A stretch of 64,000 bases of DNA from Quillaja saponaria. Taxonomy: Eukaryota > Streptophyta > Magnoliopsida > Fabales > Quillajaceae. Position numbers and translations under genes: made by a program. A model generated the notes under the pieces. It searched no databases, was not told the origin of the DNA, and saw only the letters and a list, made by a program, of their open reading frames with translations. Shown here piece after piece: positions 26,601-38,586 of the stretch (its first letter is position 1; each line of letters begins with the position of its first letter). The stretch is from positions 26,286,350 to 26,350,349 of the forward strand of contig CM055608.1 in NCBI GenBank assembly GCA_029379385.1, given 5' to 3'.

Positions 26601-27322
26601 CAACTTTAGTGGACAATTCATGGACCTGAAATCTTTAATTGGTAAAAATTGCACTTATTTAGTATGATGTGAGCTTCTTGTCTCTCTAAGTTGATAAGAA
26701 GTAGTAAAAGATTCAACAATTTATTTCTACTGATTAATAGTCGGGTGGGAACACTGTGACAGTAGTTGTATTTATGTGGCTTAGACTGCGTTGTGCTTTC
26801 GCGCTCGTGTGTGGGCATATTTGCTGGAGTGAGTTTTTGATGTCTTCCACTTTGTCATTTCAATAGTGTACATTTATCCAGATTTCTGTGGAAGGGAAGG
26901 CAGTTTCCTTTTTTATTTGATGTTGAGTGTTGACTTGGCTGTTTCATGCAACATTACAGGAGCTGTGTTTAACTTGATATGTGGTGAGAGGGACAAAAAA
27001 ATCATGGAAGAAATTGAGGCGCATTTTGACACCCAAGTAACTGAGGTTGTTTTGAGGTCTTCCTATCTGATTATTTTCAATCCTGTTCTTCCCTCATTAT
27101 GGTTTCTGGACAATTTCTATATCCTGATGCAAAAAAAAAAAAAAAAAAAAATGATAATGATCTCAGTTCAAGATGATTTCAATGTCGCATCTCATAATTT
27201 GAATAGGGAGTGATAAAAATGACATCATAGTTGATTGCTTTCTTGATCACTTTTGTGTGCAGGTCAGAGAACTCAATGAAGAAGAATTCAAGGGCGCTCT
27301 TAAGGCCGCTGGTTTACTATAA
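23653..27322 (+). CDS. RH38: DEAD-box ATP-dependent RNA helicase, LOS4/RH38 (DBP5/DDX19) type
   Basis: mRNA-export helicase acting at the cytoplasmic face of the nuclear pore; the Arabidopsis counterpart LOS4 also affects cold tolerance. Exons: 23653-23886, 24070-24363, 24461-24688, 24803-24868, 25850-26254, 26361-26484, 26960-27045 and 27263-27322. They total 1497 nt, 498 aa, matching the family. The N-terminal extension has SWADKVEEE. The Q motif lies near 91-123, Walker A is GSGKT at 140-144 ([10 protein letters not shown], the plant DBP5 wording), DEAD is at 244-247, SAT at 279-281 and HRVGRAGR at 439-446. The C-terminus is [14 protein letters not shown] start at 23653 (MANPADSD) because the acidic N-terminus then matches homologues. 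An in-frame ATG at 23602 would add 17 mostly hydrophobic residues. The loop before the arginine-finger motif ([16 protein letters not shown]) seems slightly long. Confidence 0.96.
24967..25157. repeat. Diverged direct repeat pair in an RH38 intron
   Basis: Two copies of a segment of about 55-60 bp lie at roughly 24967-25020 and 25098-25157. Both run TTTCTGTCTT, then a C/T-A/G-TTAAATTGC block, then TTC(A)CTCT-like ends. They are separated by about 80 bp and have several mismatches, so they are an old local duplication inside the long fourth intron. Confidence 0.7.
26280..26294. repeat. Poly(C) run of 15
   Basis: Homopolymer of 15 cytosines in the polypyrimidine part of the RH38 intron between exons 5 and 6, about 65 nt upstream of the acceptor at 26360. 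Runs like this are prone to length error in sequencing. Confidence 0.9.
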
Positions 27323-28367
27323 TGCTGTGAAGCTGCATTAGCTGAAGGGGTTTTCAGATATTTGTGTTAGTAACGATATGCAGTGATCGCTCGGTTGTGC
27401 AGAATAGCCTGAAAGGACACACTTTCCATGAGCATTTTGTTTATTTTATGTATTTTCAACTGAGCTGTTCACATATCAGTTGTAGAGGGTGGGAGCGGTT
27501 TCTACAAGTCTACAACCATATTAGAACTACATTTTGTTCATTAAGCCTCGAGTCCAAAAGGAAGACAGGAGGGAAGTTTGTACGTCAGAGCTATTGTTGA
27601 TCTATTTTTTGGTTTTTGTAATTAATGTAAATTCTTAGATGGGTGTTTTTTCGTGAAAATTTATTAATTTTATTCTATTTTCATTGGTTCTATTTAATTT
27701 TATTGAATGCTACATTGTTCAGGTGGGTGACTGGTTGATAGTCAATTGAAATAGATTGTTGACTTTTCTTCAAGGGTGCTAGTTGACTTCCTTCCAGATT
27801 TTCTTCGTTCTTGTTTCATTATCAACATATCCTTCGGTATTCTTGGCCAAAAAAACATGTAGTTCTGCATTTTCGGGGCTTGAGATGGGAGAAGCAGGGT
27901 TACTTATTATGTAAGTGACATAATAATATAGGGAACTAAGGAGCTATAGAAGATTGTTATTTTTTTATATATCTACTTTCAACTAGTTAAATCTTGAAAA
28001 AGAAAAATACCTAGCCACTCAAGAATTATATGGTAATGAAATAAATACTAAGCATGTAATATAAATTTATACTCAAAAGGTAAAAATATAATTTTTTTTT
28101 TAATTTTTAATTTCAAGTACATTTAAAGTGGCCTAAAAGAAAACATAGCTAAAGGGTCCAGCCAGGCCCAAGAGCCTGATGGTGGGGCCCTTTTATATCA
28201 CCTAGTGTTTTGCCCTTTCAACGACACGAACACCTCTTTGTACGTGGGAATGCATTTAGCAGCCACGTGGTCGAAGTTTAGCCGCCAAAAGAAGCCAACC
28301 AGCGACAAAAGCTCAGCAACATCTCCATAAGCAAAATACTTCACAGCCTTCTGAATCCGGCTCAGCC
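27323..28367. other. RH38 3' region and promoter of the DUF1992 gene
   Basis: About 1 kb between two plus-strand genes. The first 300 bp or so are probably the RH38 3' untranslated region. An A/T-rich middle follows. From about 28140 to 28367 base composition becomes balanced and contains CACGTGG (28264-28270), a G-box-like core, roughly 100 bp before the first ATG. I see no other gene. Confidence 0.4.
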
Positions 28368-28433
28368 ATGGCTGACCCGCCTTGGAGGGTCCACGAAATT
28401 GTGGTCTCTGATTCAGAGATCAACGGTGAATGA
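28368..28433 (+). promoter_or_regulatory. Upstream ORF (21 codons) before the DUF1992 gene
   Basis: An ATG in a good plant context (GCCATGGCT) opens 21 codons (MADPPWRVHEIVV... ending NGE) and stops at 28433, ten bases before the ATG of the main frame at 28444. It is in a different frame from the main protein. If both lie on the same mature transcript, this upstream ORF should reduce or condition translation of the main ORF through reinitiation or leaky scanning. An alternative is that this ATG was the ancestral start and a frame change separated it from the downstream frame. Confidence 0.55.
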
Positions 28434-28443
28434 TCCATCTTCG

Positions 28444-30476
28444 ATGGTGATCATAGCGGGTCGTGGCATATCTGGGTTTAGATGGGCTTCCTCTTCATCA
28501 TCCTCCTCGTCGTCACAATCATCATCGTCTACTAAATCTCCCAAGACGGAGAAGAAGCTCGTGGACCGTCTTTCGTCGGTGATTGACGCCGCCAATGATC
28601 GGAAACTCCCTCCTGAGCTACGCGGCCAGCGTAATGCCGTCAGGTAGCCATACATGAGATAAACTACATGTCGAAATATAATCGTTTCGTATATAAAATT
28701 TGTAGATAGAAACAAAGAAAATTCGGCTCGCAGCTGCTTTGGTTTCAGTTCAGTGAAGGGAACATACTTCCTTTGTTGTTCGATTGTAATTACATCTTTG
28801 CTTTGTTGCTCTATTTGAGTGGGACGAAAATCTCATATTGTTTGTAAATTAGGCAACTTCAGAGGTTTCTTTTTGCAAATCCCAGAATAACATTACAATA
28901 AGTTACGAGCTTGGTATAAGATTGCTAGCTTGATGGGTTTTCATTGCTGGTCTTGCCAACTCGTTATTTGCTCTGTTGTACTGTTTGTCATTCTGAAGTT
29001 TAATATGGTTTATGACTTAGTGATTTCTAGTACTATAGGTTAGGTGCTTCAGTACTTGATTACTTGACAGTGTATTTCATATGGCAATGGATGATGGTGC
29101 TGCATAAATAGAGTGAAACAGTGGAATTGAGAGCCAAATGTTGCAGAATACTATGCATTCTAAGCAGATGAAGCCGTTGTCATGTTTCCTGTTTTCTTCC
29201 TTTATTTTGTTTCTTTAATTTGTGTAGGAAGTGTGTAACCAACTTTTTGGTCATGACTATTTGCTGAGTTGTAAACCAAAATGTTTATTTATTTATTTAT
29301 TTCTTGTGACTTACGATATGTTTAGATCTGAAAATTGCCTACCCTTTTGACCTCTTTTAAAATTTTGAATTGAAATTTTTGGCCCCCACTTATCTCGTTT
29401 GAGTTTTTTTGCTGCCTTTAATATGTGTAGCTCATACTGGTATTTTTCTTTTGGGAAATAAGAACAAGAGAGGGTTCTCTGGGAGAGAAAAGGATGCAAA
29501 CCTTTTCATTAGATACATTTTTGGGAGGGGATATTTTTCCTGTACAGGGAGGATCCATTTCTTGGGAAATACATCATGTGCTGGAGTTCTTTATTTTTCC
29601 CATATGTGTTTTTAAAATTTGTGACATGTAAATGAAATCTGTTCTAACTTCGACTTGTAATTAAAAGGACTACACACATAATTTTCAATCTATGTTCATT
29701 CTTTCTAAAAGAAAGGATTTTCACATTGTCATACTATTTTAGTTTCTCTCTCATAGAATCTCTTGTAGATCTGTAAGTTTGATTAGATTTGCAAGCTGCA
29801 ACTAGCAGGAGTTGCATTTTCTTTTCCCATTTGCAAGATTATTATTAGTTGAGGGAAAATGAATAGTGTTTAACATTTGGCTCCCAAAAGATTAAATTTT
29901 GGCCCCTTCTAAGATTTGAGTGTACTCTAACTGTTGGGCAGGTCAGAAACTGATATTATAAATGTTGTCGAGCACAGAATATGGCATTCCATGGAAGAAG
30001 GCCAGTTTGAGAACTTACCAGGAAAAGGCAAGCCACTTAATCTAAACACAAATCCCCATGCAGACCCAGCAGATGACACCTTATATCGAATCCTGTCAAA
30101 AAATGGATGCGCACCAGAATGGGTTGAACTTAACAAAGAGATAAGAAGTAAGATATCTGAATGGCGAATTGCCTTGAAGAAAGCCACGGAATTTAAATGC
30201 AACGGAGATAATTCCAAGTGGGTTGAGGTTTCTGAAGCTCTGAAAGTTCAATTACGAGACATTAATGATAAGGTAAATTAGCTAGCTGATCATTGCTTTC
30301 CCTTTGTATTGCTTAGAAGTGGCATATTTGATTTTCTTTCCATGTTGAAATATTTTGCATCTTGTAAATGTATCTAATTGTATATGTAGGTATTTCGGTA
30401 TAACCTCATTGTACCTTTTGGTCGCCAAATGTTTGGACTCAAGTGGGAGAAAGAGCTGGCTCGCTTGGAAGAATAA
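28444..30476 (+). CDS. DUF1992 protein, DnaJ homologue subfamily C member 28-like
   Basis: Small protein of unknown molecular role, probably targeted to mitochondria. Exons are 28444-28643, 29942-30272 and 30390-30476, total 618 nt, 205 aa. Residues 1-50 form a basic, Ser-rich leader (MVIIAGRGISGFRWASSSS) with a long serine run, consistent with a transit peptide. The DUF1992 domain follows, with RNAVRSETDIINVVE, then the signature MEEGQFENLPGKGKPLNL, then LYRILSKNG and a C-terminal QMFGLKWEKELARLEE. As in other plant members there is no J domain despite the family name. No in-frame ATG lies upstream of 28444; the same frame reads upstream through a TTG at 28399 without a start. The first intron is long (about 1.3 kb). 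Confidence 0.88.
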
Positions 30477-31325
30477 ATGATATGACTAGAATCATTTATT
30501 GAGTTTGACGATGGTTACTGTTTGTAGAATGTTAGTTTTTTTCTAGTTTCATTTGTATTTTATATTTCATACATTTTACTAGAGTCGTCAATTGACTTGA
30601 GAAGCTGGGTGACTCAGCAGATATGGCTCAATCCTCAGCATTCAGTCAGTCTGGAATTCAACTGAGCTACTACAGACACGCAGGGTGTGTCATGTGCCGT
30701 TCCCAAGCTCTATAAATTTTACATGTAGTTTTAGTTATCGTCTGTCGCTATATAGTATGCTTATTACTTATTAGGATTTAGTGTTGTATGTATAATGTAT
30801 TGGTGATGCTCCATTCTAAAAGCAACTATAATTAATAATTCACAATTAGAGCATTTGAAAGTTCTACTTCGTTTAGATGGATCATCTTGGATAACAACAC
30901 ATAGTATTATTAATTATGGAAACCCTTTTTCAGATCCTTTCTTTGGTCCTAGAAAATCTAACTTTTTTGACATGAACTCTGTTTTAGGTACGCGCATATC
31001 GCAATCCATTTTAGCTATGCGTATTCTCGTTTTGTAGAATAAAAGAATCAGCATGCGAAAAATATAACAAGGACCAATTAAGAATACTTCAGAAAGAAAC
31101 ACAAAGTGAAGACCGTGGAATGGAAATCAATTTACAAGTTTACACAAGAAAAGAATCACATCACATGGTCAATATCTTCAAGCAATTGTATAAGGCCCCC
31201 GAAAGGTATTGAACTCCAATAGGAAAATGACATCTAACTATAATATGACAAGTAAATTACAACAGCGGTTTTCAATTTCTTACACAGAAGCAACAATTTC
31301 ACCACTTTTCGTTTCTTTACTAAGC
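30477..31325. other. Spacer between two converging genes
   Basis: Contains the 3' ends of the plus-strand DUF1992 gene and the minus-strand VPS37 gene. An open stretch at 30855-31037 has unusual wording but no family I recognise. No other features seen. Confidence 0.4.
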
Positions 31326-34300
31326 TCATGTGGTTGGAGAAGTTTTAGCTGCAAGATGTACAAGTGCTCGCCTGTGGTAAGTGGCACGGAGCTTTTTGTA
31401 CTTCTGCACAAACTCCCCAAGATCAATTTCTCTATCGAGGAGCTTCTGGTGCAGATTATCAGATTCCTCGTCTGTTTGATTCATTGCTTCTGCAGATTCA
31501 ACAATTTTATCTATGAAAATAAAGCTAGAATAAAACTGGCAATTACCTGAATCATTAAAATAGCATACATAAACATGTGTCAGCACTCCAACACACATCA
31601 CACACAATGGTACCTTGAACCCTTTGGAGAAGGGACGATGGTGAATAAAACTTCAAAGTTTCTTGTTTCCGTTTCTCAAGTTCATTTAGTTTTTCCTGAG
31701 CAGCAGCCAACTCAGTTGTCCGAATTATTCTACACTGTTAACAAAAACAGGAAGAAGAAAAGCTTCATAATGAGCATATTTATGTCTCAAGGCAAAACTG
31801 ACAAAGCTGAAAGTAGTTTGTATCCTTACCTGATTCCTAAGTTCCATGATCTGTGGTTCCTTTTCCAGGTTCTCCCCTGTTTTCAGGAGGAAACAAAAAA
31901 ACCAAAGAAGTTAGAGATCCTATTCTGACAATGACGATTATGTGCACAGAAGTGAGAAGACTGAATAGGAAAGGAACCAATAACTCACTGGCAAGCTGCA
32001 AAGTCTCCTTCCGCAGTTCATCCCTTAGCTGATGACAATAATTAGTAAAAAACCAAAGTAAGATGGAATTAAAAATGCACTCCATTTAAGCAACAGAATA
32101 GGATAACTGCTGAACAAACTTCATTCTGTGACGTTCAACAAAAAACCAAGAAGTTAATGGACATGTGGACACTCTCCATCTGTCTATATGGGGATAACCC
32201 CAAGAAAGCCATAACATTTCTCTTCCTAACTCTACATTGCCATAACTTTTCCCTTATTGAAATACGAACAAAGAAAGGTAAACCAGATTTTGTCTGCCTA
32301 CTGCTTTTGTTTCCATTAGCTTGTAAATCAACACTTTATCAGAGTGTTCATGAACATTTCTTTTTATGGCCCATGATAATTTGGTAATCTAGAACTTCTC
32401 TTCTTCAACAGTGTATTGAAAACTAACTGGATTAAAGACACAGAAATTGTTGTCTCAATATAGGTTGTGGCGAGTAATGGGTATTTGATTAGTGTAAAAT
32501 GTATTCCATGAACATGACACAGGTTCTGTGTTTATCTCTGTGGACTTGCAAGCAATAGTGAAGGGATGGTGCAATAAATAACAGGTTAATCCTGTCACAT
32601 TATATCAATACTAATTCCCTCCTTATTTTTTTCCAAGGAAGACCAATTCCCATAGCTAAGTCAACCAGGTGATTTGCCCAAAGGTAACTTAGAAGCTCGC
32701 AAGGGAATATGAGCGCATATATGAGTAGAGAGACATGGAACTATAAGCATATAATGCAATAGGATGCTAACATCAATACTGGTAAACAAACTGCAGCACA
32801 TTGAAGCTTGTCAAGGCAAAGAGCTACAAACGGGGGTACGCCATTTATCTGGATAATCCCTCCACTTACTTATAGGAATGGAGAGATAACATTTCTACCA
32901 AAAAAAAGAATGGAGGAGATAACATGATACACAATCAATTCTCTTTTACTGTAAGTCAATTTTGCTTATGCAATGAGAAAACAACCCCAGCTGGAGAGAC
33001 AAGATGCACTGACAATTATCTATTTACTTGCAATATACAGCACATGCTACGCAAACAGAACATACATTTCCAAGTCTATAAAAGTGGATAAGAAAGAGAT
33101 AAAACTTGTTCAACTTACATTATTCTGAATTTTGACCTGATCCAGTGAGAGTAAAAATTGATGGTATGCATCCTTGTCATGTAAAAGCTTCCGTAACTCA
33201 TCAACACTAAACAAATTTATAGCGGAAACAAGAAAGCAATTAGAATTACCAAAAAGAAAAAAAAACAATCCTCAACAACTGAGTCTCAGTGATTTAAATA
33301 TACCTAATAAAAGTATCAGAGCAACAAAAGCTAAGTATTATCAAAGAAAGAACTTCAGAGCAAACAAAACAAAACACAAGTAACATAATGATAGCAATAA
33401 CTCAGAAACCTAGCCAGAATAAAAGATTACATTCATAAACAATTAAGAATCACTTATGTGTGACTATGAACTCAGTCACAACCAATTGTATAACATTTGA
33501 CACGATACAGTGTGTATGTATACACAAATATTGTTCAGTGGCTTAGAATAACATATTCATATTATTGAAGTTCCAACTCCAACTAGTAACTGCTCAATCA
33601 GTAAACCTTTGATATATACCCGACTACCAACCCCCGCCCCCCAAAAAACTTTACTCATGCATATTTCCGTTATTTAACATTGGGTGGATTCAATCATATC
33701 ACATAAATTAGGTGTTATAATGATTTTTGGGTTCAATGCATGTTCAACACAAACCTGGAGGCATGGCATTGCTTCAAATATCCTTGAAAACTAGAAATTG
33801 TCAACACAATTCTAATATTGAGTAAACATTAAGATAAGGTATATTAACACATATATTGAACTTTATAACTAGGTGTATGTTGAATGGTGAAATCAATGAT
33901 TTAGAAATTGATAAACCTATTGGAGCTATATCTTCAAGCTTTCAACACTCTATGACTCTATGAGTTAGTAGGTCTCTTATGCAATCATGATAGTGAGCAC
34001 AAGAGATATTAAGCTCCACCATGTATTCCCAGCTCAACAGTAAGTCAAATGAAAATATAGAACTCAATGAACACAATGATAAGGCTGTGTGTCAGAAACA
34101 ACAGTTTTTGGGGATGCAGAAGATAGCTTTGCAACAGAAAACACAATGTGAAGATGGTCAAAGAAAGGGTCATAGATATAAGAAATTTAACCTTTTGTTT
34201 CTCAAAGCAGCAATGGTTCCTGCAGCTTCAGCAGGTGAAACGTGAGAAGGAGACTGTGACCTATCAATAGGCTTTAGTGGATTGTAGCTGCTGGAAGAAG

Positions 34301-35231
34301 TGACACTTGGTGTTGCAGGCCGAGAAGAACTTGGTGAGCTAATTACAGACGAAGGATACCAGGACTGTGAAGATCCATCTTGTGGACGTGGCTGAGATTG
34401 TTGCTCCTGAGATCCCCTGTTGTACACAGCAGAATTTAGAACAACAATGAAACTACAGTAGGCAGGGAAAACGAGAAATATAGCACTGAGAGGTGTTTTG
34501 ATTGCTCTTAACTAATTGGAGTCCACACTACTCATCATCCATATCGATGGAAAATGCATTTTAGTTTGCAAATATAGGTTTCTAACTATGATGCATCAAC
34601 AGAAAGAAAAAAAAAAAAGATTCAAACAAAGTCGCAGGTAAGGGCAAGTATTATAGCAAAAGAACATGACGTCCAAGGTAAATAACTTCTCCAACACTCC
34701 CATGTGCAAGTACCATTTTACCTATTCCACAACCCTTAATGCAACAGAAGTGAAAACCCTACTAGATTGAGTCTCAGTATTGTGTCAGAAAAGGAAGATC
34801 CTATATTACTTTCATCATCAATTACTCAATAAGAATTAAGTTTTCAACATATGAAGACAGAAACTATTGAATACACTTCTGCTTCGAGTTACAGACTAAG
34901 GTGCAATTGATGTCAACTAGAAAACCCTTCAATTAAGACGAACTTAACCCAAATCAGATCAATAAATGTTAATCTTCCTTGCTCATGTACTACAATATTC
35001 AAAAATTAATGCAATTCAAATTTACAAAATAAATTATAGTCAAATCTCTGATCATACTAAGCCAGCTACACCGAGATTTTTAATTTCCAAGCCAAAAAAC
35101 ACGAAGAGGAGCTAAAAGAATGATCTGGATCGAAATTTAAGAATCGAAGCGATTGAATTCCATTGAATAAGATGAATACATTGCGTGAAAAAGGAGCATA
35201 GCAAAAGGAGTAATTACCAGAACTTGAACAT
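31326..35231 (-). CDS. VPS37: ESCRT-I subunit VPS37 (Mod(r) domain)
   Basis: Subunit of the ESCRT-I complex, which with VPS23/ELC and VPS28 sorts ubiquitinated membrane proteins into multivesicular bodies. Exons on the minus strand: 35231-35218 (14 nt), 34416-34192, 33206-33119, 32028-31989, 31876-31830, 31734-31614 and 31510-31326. They total 720 nt, 239 aa. The tiny first exon encodes MFKFW, joining GSQEQQSQPRP, as in Arabidopsis VPS37-1/-2. Residues 15-80 are Pro/Ser-rich and disordered. The Mod(r) domain, mostly coiled coil, runs from about SVDELRKLLHDKDAY through RENLEKEPQIMELRNQ, CRIIRTTELAAAQEKL and LHQKLLDREIDLGEFVQKYK to the end at LAAKTSPTT. All junctions keep frame. Confidence 0.94.
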
Positions 35232-36346
35232 GGCTGGCAGGTCCTCAATTGCTGATTTACCGACCAAACTAGAAATAACAAAAACCCTAAAATTTACAGA
35301 AACAACAATATAAAAATGGAAACGCGATTATCTGAGAGACAATCAGCGTACTTTCTTTCTGTGTCTGACTGTTTCCTCGCTAAGTAATGTATCTCACTTT
35401 CTCTACGCGTCTCCGGTTTCCTCTCAGTAACGGATGCTGGACTTTTGGTTCGGAATTTTTTTGTTTTCCGGAAAAAGGAAACACAGAGAAAAAGAATAAT
35501 CCAGGAAAAGCAGAAAATTAGTCAGTGGGTTATTGTGACGATGAGGCCCAAGGCTCAATATTCTCGGGCCCAATAGATTGGATCAGGAGACCATTTCAAT
35601 TTGTAATTTTTTTAATTAAATTACTTCAACATCCATTCTCTTGAGATTCACTTGTAATCTAGGAAAAAAAAAAGTATTTAGTACTCGTTTGAAATAAAAT
35701 GAGACTTTTTAATATTTTTTTAAAATTATTTAATTTGTTAATTTTTCATTAAAGTAGAATGTTAGATTATTTAAATTTTAGATCTTAATGTCATTTTAAA
35801 ACATCAGAAAAAAAAAAAAAGTATTTAGTACTCGTTTGAAATAAAAATAGAACATTTTGGCATCTTGACTATAAAATGAGACTTTTTAGTATTTTTTTTT
35901 TAATTATTTAATTTGTTAATTTTTCATTGAAGTAAAATTTTATATTACCTAAATTTTAGATCTTAATGTCGTTTTATTAAACCTCAAGAAAATGAAGAGT
36001 TAAAACATGAGAAAAAACAATTTTATCGAAATTCTTAAAATTTAATTAAAATACCTTAACTATCCTTTATTTTAATTATTATTAAATTAATTTAAAAATA
36101 AAAGGCATTATTCAACTCAAATAATTTATATACAAAAATTAAATTAGCAATAATCTTCAATGAATACAACTAAAATTTAAAATTTCAAAAAAAAAAAAAA
36201 AATGATTTCTAGATTTGATAACAAAACTTCATATTTTTTTAAAAAAATTATGATATTTTACAAACATTGCTTTCATTTCTCAAGTACATAATTTCAATAA
36301 GGCCACGTGCCATGAGGAACATCTGAATTATTGGAGTACATTAACT
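35232..36346. other. VPS37 promoter and AT-rich spacer with local duplication
   Basis: The first 200 bp (35232-35440) are of balanced composition and should contain the VPS37 leader and promoter on the minus strand. The rest is A/T-rich and dominated by the duplicated block described separately. No gene is seen. Confidence 0.45.
35663..35992. repeat. Tandem duplication of about 145-180 bp
   Basis: Copy 1 (about 35663-35806) and copy 2 (about 35807-35992) both start with an A-run followed by GTATTTAGTACTCGTTTGAA (at 35674 and 35821). Both continue through ATGAGACTTTTTA, TTATTTAATTTGTTAATTTT and TTTTAGATCTTAATGTC. Copy 2 carries about 30 extra bases after GAAATAAAA. The A-run before each copy suggests slippage or a retro-inserted origin. 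Confidence 0.9.
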
Positions 36347-38586
36347 TCATGAAGGCCACCACTCTGGTCCAGCAGCCTCAACCTTCAGATTCTCATGCCC
36401 TGGTATGGTTAAAGCACTTGTTCCTTTGAAGGCTTCATCCAACCGCAGGAGCAGCCCATGAAACCCAAGTGCAGTTGTCACTGTCCCAGACTTCCTGCCA
36501 GATGCTGGGCTAATTACTTCTGAGCCTGGAGAAATTTTTTGCTCCAATGCTGAAAAAGAAGAAACAAAATGTTTATGATATATCAACAGATTAGAAATCA
36601 AACAAGCCATGTGGATTGAGTGTACCCTTTCCCATCATCCTTGAGAAACCTCAAGGGAAGTAAACGCTTGTGAATCAGGCCTCGATGGTGCGTACGCGCT
36701 ATAACCTCTTGCCCTACATAGCAGCCTTTGTCAAAGCTAATAGCATTAAGGCCCACAAGATTATACTCAAGCGGTACTGCCTCACCTGGTCATAATAATA
36801 AAGTTCAAATGAAGACACATAATTGAGCAATGTAAATATCTATATTTTGCTTGATAAGGATAAACAGCAATGAGAACAAGCATGTCAATAATGGAGACAG
36901 AACGCAGACAAATTAATTACTTACCACAACAAATGGGGCTCAAAAGATTATTGCAGTACTAAAATTGAAATTCCAGACGATAAATTCATTCACAGAAAAG
37001 TAATGAATGTCTACATGAAAGAAGAGAGAAACCACACCTTTTGGAATCTCAATTGAGCCTTCTGCAATTCCCTTCTCTATTCTCCACAGAAGGTAATTTT
37101 CTTCATTTGTATCTTTGTCAGCCTCAACAAGAGGTGCTGTAATTCATCCTAGTTAGTGAATGTATGTGATATTGATGACACAATTAAGCATATAGTTAAA
37201 CAAATAAGGACCTTAGAAGCAATGCGGGAATAGACAACTCACGTGTTGCATCAGATGGGAAGATCCCTCTGAAACCAAGACAATCCAACCTGGGATCTTT
37301 AAACCATTGCCAACCAAGATTAGCCCCGCATGAAGCTGACAGACCAAAGTGATCTACACCTCTGCCCCAGCTAACTGCAGCTGCCTCTGGTTCTTCTGAA
37401 TGTAAGGATTTCTCGGGAGACCCTCACCATAGGGCTGCCAACATGAGAAATCTTTTGCAACATTCTCAATGTCAACTTTAGACCTCAATCTGTATCTGCA
37501 GCAATAAAAGTAAGAGACTATGTTTCAATATTGTAAGAGATTATTTATAACCCATTCCTAGAGTCTCACCGTAAAGCTTAAACTTTTAGGTAGAATGGTT
37601 CTTTGACATATTATTAGAGCCTCGATGACTAACTAGTCAGGAGTTTGAACCTTACCACCATCCATTCTAAAAAAAAAAAATTTAAATTTAAGCACAAGGT
37701 ATGAGGAGGGTTTGTGTATTCTCCATGTTGGCAATCCCAATGGTCTTGCGCGCTTTTAGGTGGAATGGTTCTCCAACAAATACCATAGAATGGATCTTCA
37801 ATTTACTATTGATAGCTCTTGATTCTAAAGAAAGAGGAAAAAGTACTAGATGAGGAAGGAAAAACATAGGGGTGGCGGAGTAAGTGAAAAATTATTAAAT
37901 GCATGGTCAGGTATTTGGCTGGCTTCTATCACCTTCATTAAGATCCTTAGGAATTAATATAAATTATTCATGCAAATGTCAAAACAAAATAAATCTGATG
38001 GAAGTTGTTCCCTCCATAAATTGTTGAAAGAATACACTGGTCAAACAGTCATTACATTCAAGGTCCCCTGTCACCAAGATAAATCATCTATATGAGTAAA
38101 CGGTTAACGATTGTTGTATCAGAAACCATAAGTTATTTCCATGAACAACTAAACAAAAAACAATTTGAACCGTCAAAACCAAGGTCCCAACTCCAGTATC
38201 CAAAATGACATAGAAAGAGTAGCGTGATAACTCACTTTTTCAAGGTTTCCAGAATTTCATCCAATACTGAAGAATCCACATTGGCTAACAACTCAAATGG
38301 CTCATCTTAATTGGACCCAAGTCCGGACCAGTTTCTATCTAATGTTACATCAGACCTCGGAGGACTATACAGGAAAAGGTCATACAAAAACCTTCCTTGA
38401 GGAGTTAATGAAGCAGCATACATAGGCGGAATAGAAGCAGAAGGGAAATTCGAGGCTTTTTCATCAATTGGTTTCTCGAACCACTGCACATCATTGCTCA
38501 ATGGTTGAAGAAACTTCCCTGCATCACAGCCTCGAAAATCAGATCACAGACAGGGACTTGAGTAGTGAGGACATCTCCTGCTTCCA
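36347..38586 (-). pseudogene. IBA57/COG0354-like Fe-S cluster assembly gene, disrupted
   Basis: Functional homologues (Arabidopsis At4g12130) are mitochondrial folate-dependent Fe-S assembly factors. Recognisable exons on the minus strand are 38586-38236, 37495-37243, 37136-37038, 36785-about 36626 and 36549-36347. Conserved blocks remain: [48 protein letters not shown], the family signature [17 protein letters not shown], and KSGTVTTALG. Lesions: TGA at 38539-38541 replacing an expected Arg, and a frame change just after it (38520-38535). TAA at 38307-38309 is in frame within GLGSN-stop-DEPFELL. A 1-base loss in a C-run (G-run on plus, about 37414-37416) throws the frame. An extra base in the G-run near 36625-36627 leaves the next junction out of phase. 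The C-terminus stops early after EWWPS. The first exon with the transit peptide was not found. Several independent lesions favour a pseudogene over read error. Confidence 0.87.
37580..37780. repeat. Short transposon-like remnant with direct repeats in an IBA57-like intron
   Basis: CTTTTAGGTAGAATGGTTCT at about 37587 recurs as CTTTTAGGTGGAATGGTTCT at about 37755. Between them is a degenerate tRNA-primer-like string (ATTATTAGAGCCTCGATGAC) followed by GGAGTTTGAACC and an A-run. This layout recalls either a small LTR-type element (TRIM-like) or a tRNA-derived SINE. The boundaries are uncertain. Confidence 0.4.

Noticed and set aside
28399..28443. N-terminal extension of the DUF1992 protein from 28399
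   Set aside because: The codon at 28399 is TTG, not ATG; nuclear plant genes rarely start there, so I use ATG 28444.
28413..28715. Minus-strand open frame with an acidic run
   Set aside because: Antisense of the serine-rich leader of the DUF1992 gene; the Asp/Glu run is simply the complement of the Ser codon repeat.
30855..31037. 60-codon frame between two gene 3' ends
   Set aside because: I suspected an organelle-DNA insertion from its wording but could match it to no organelle gene, so it is not called.
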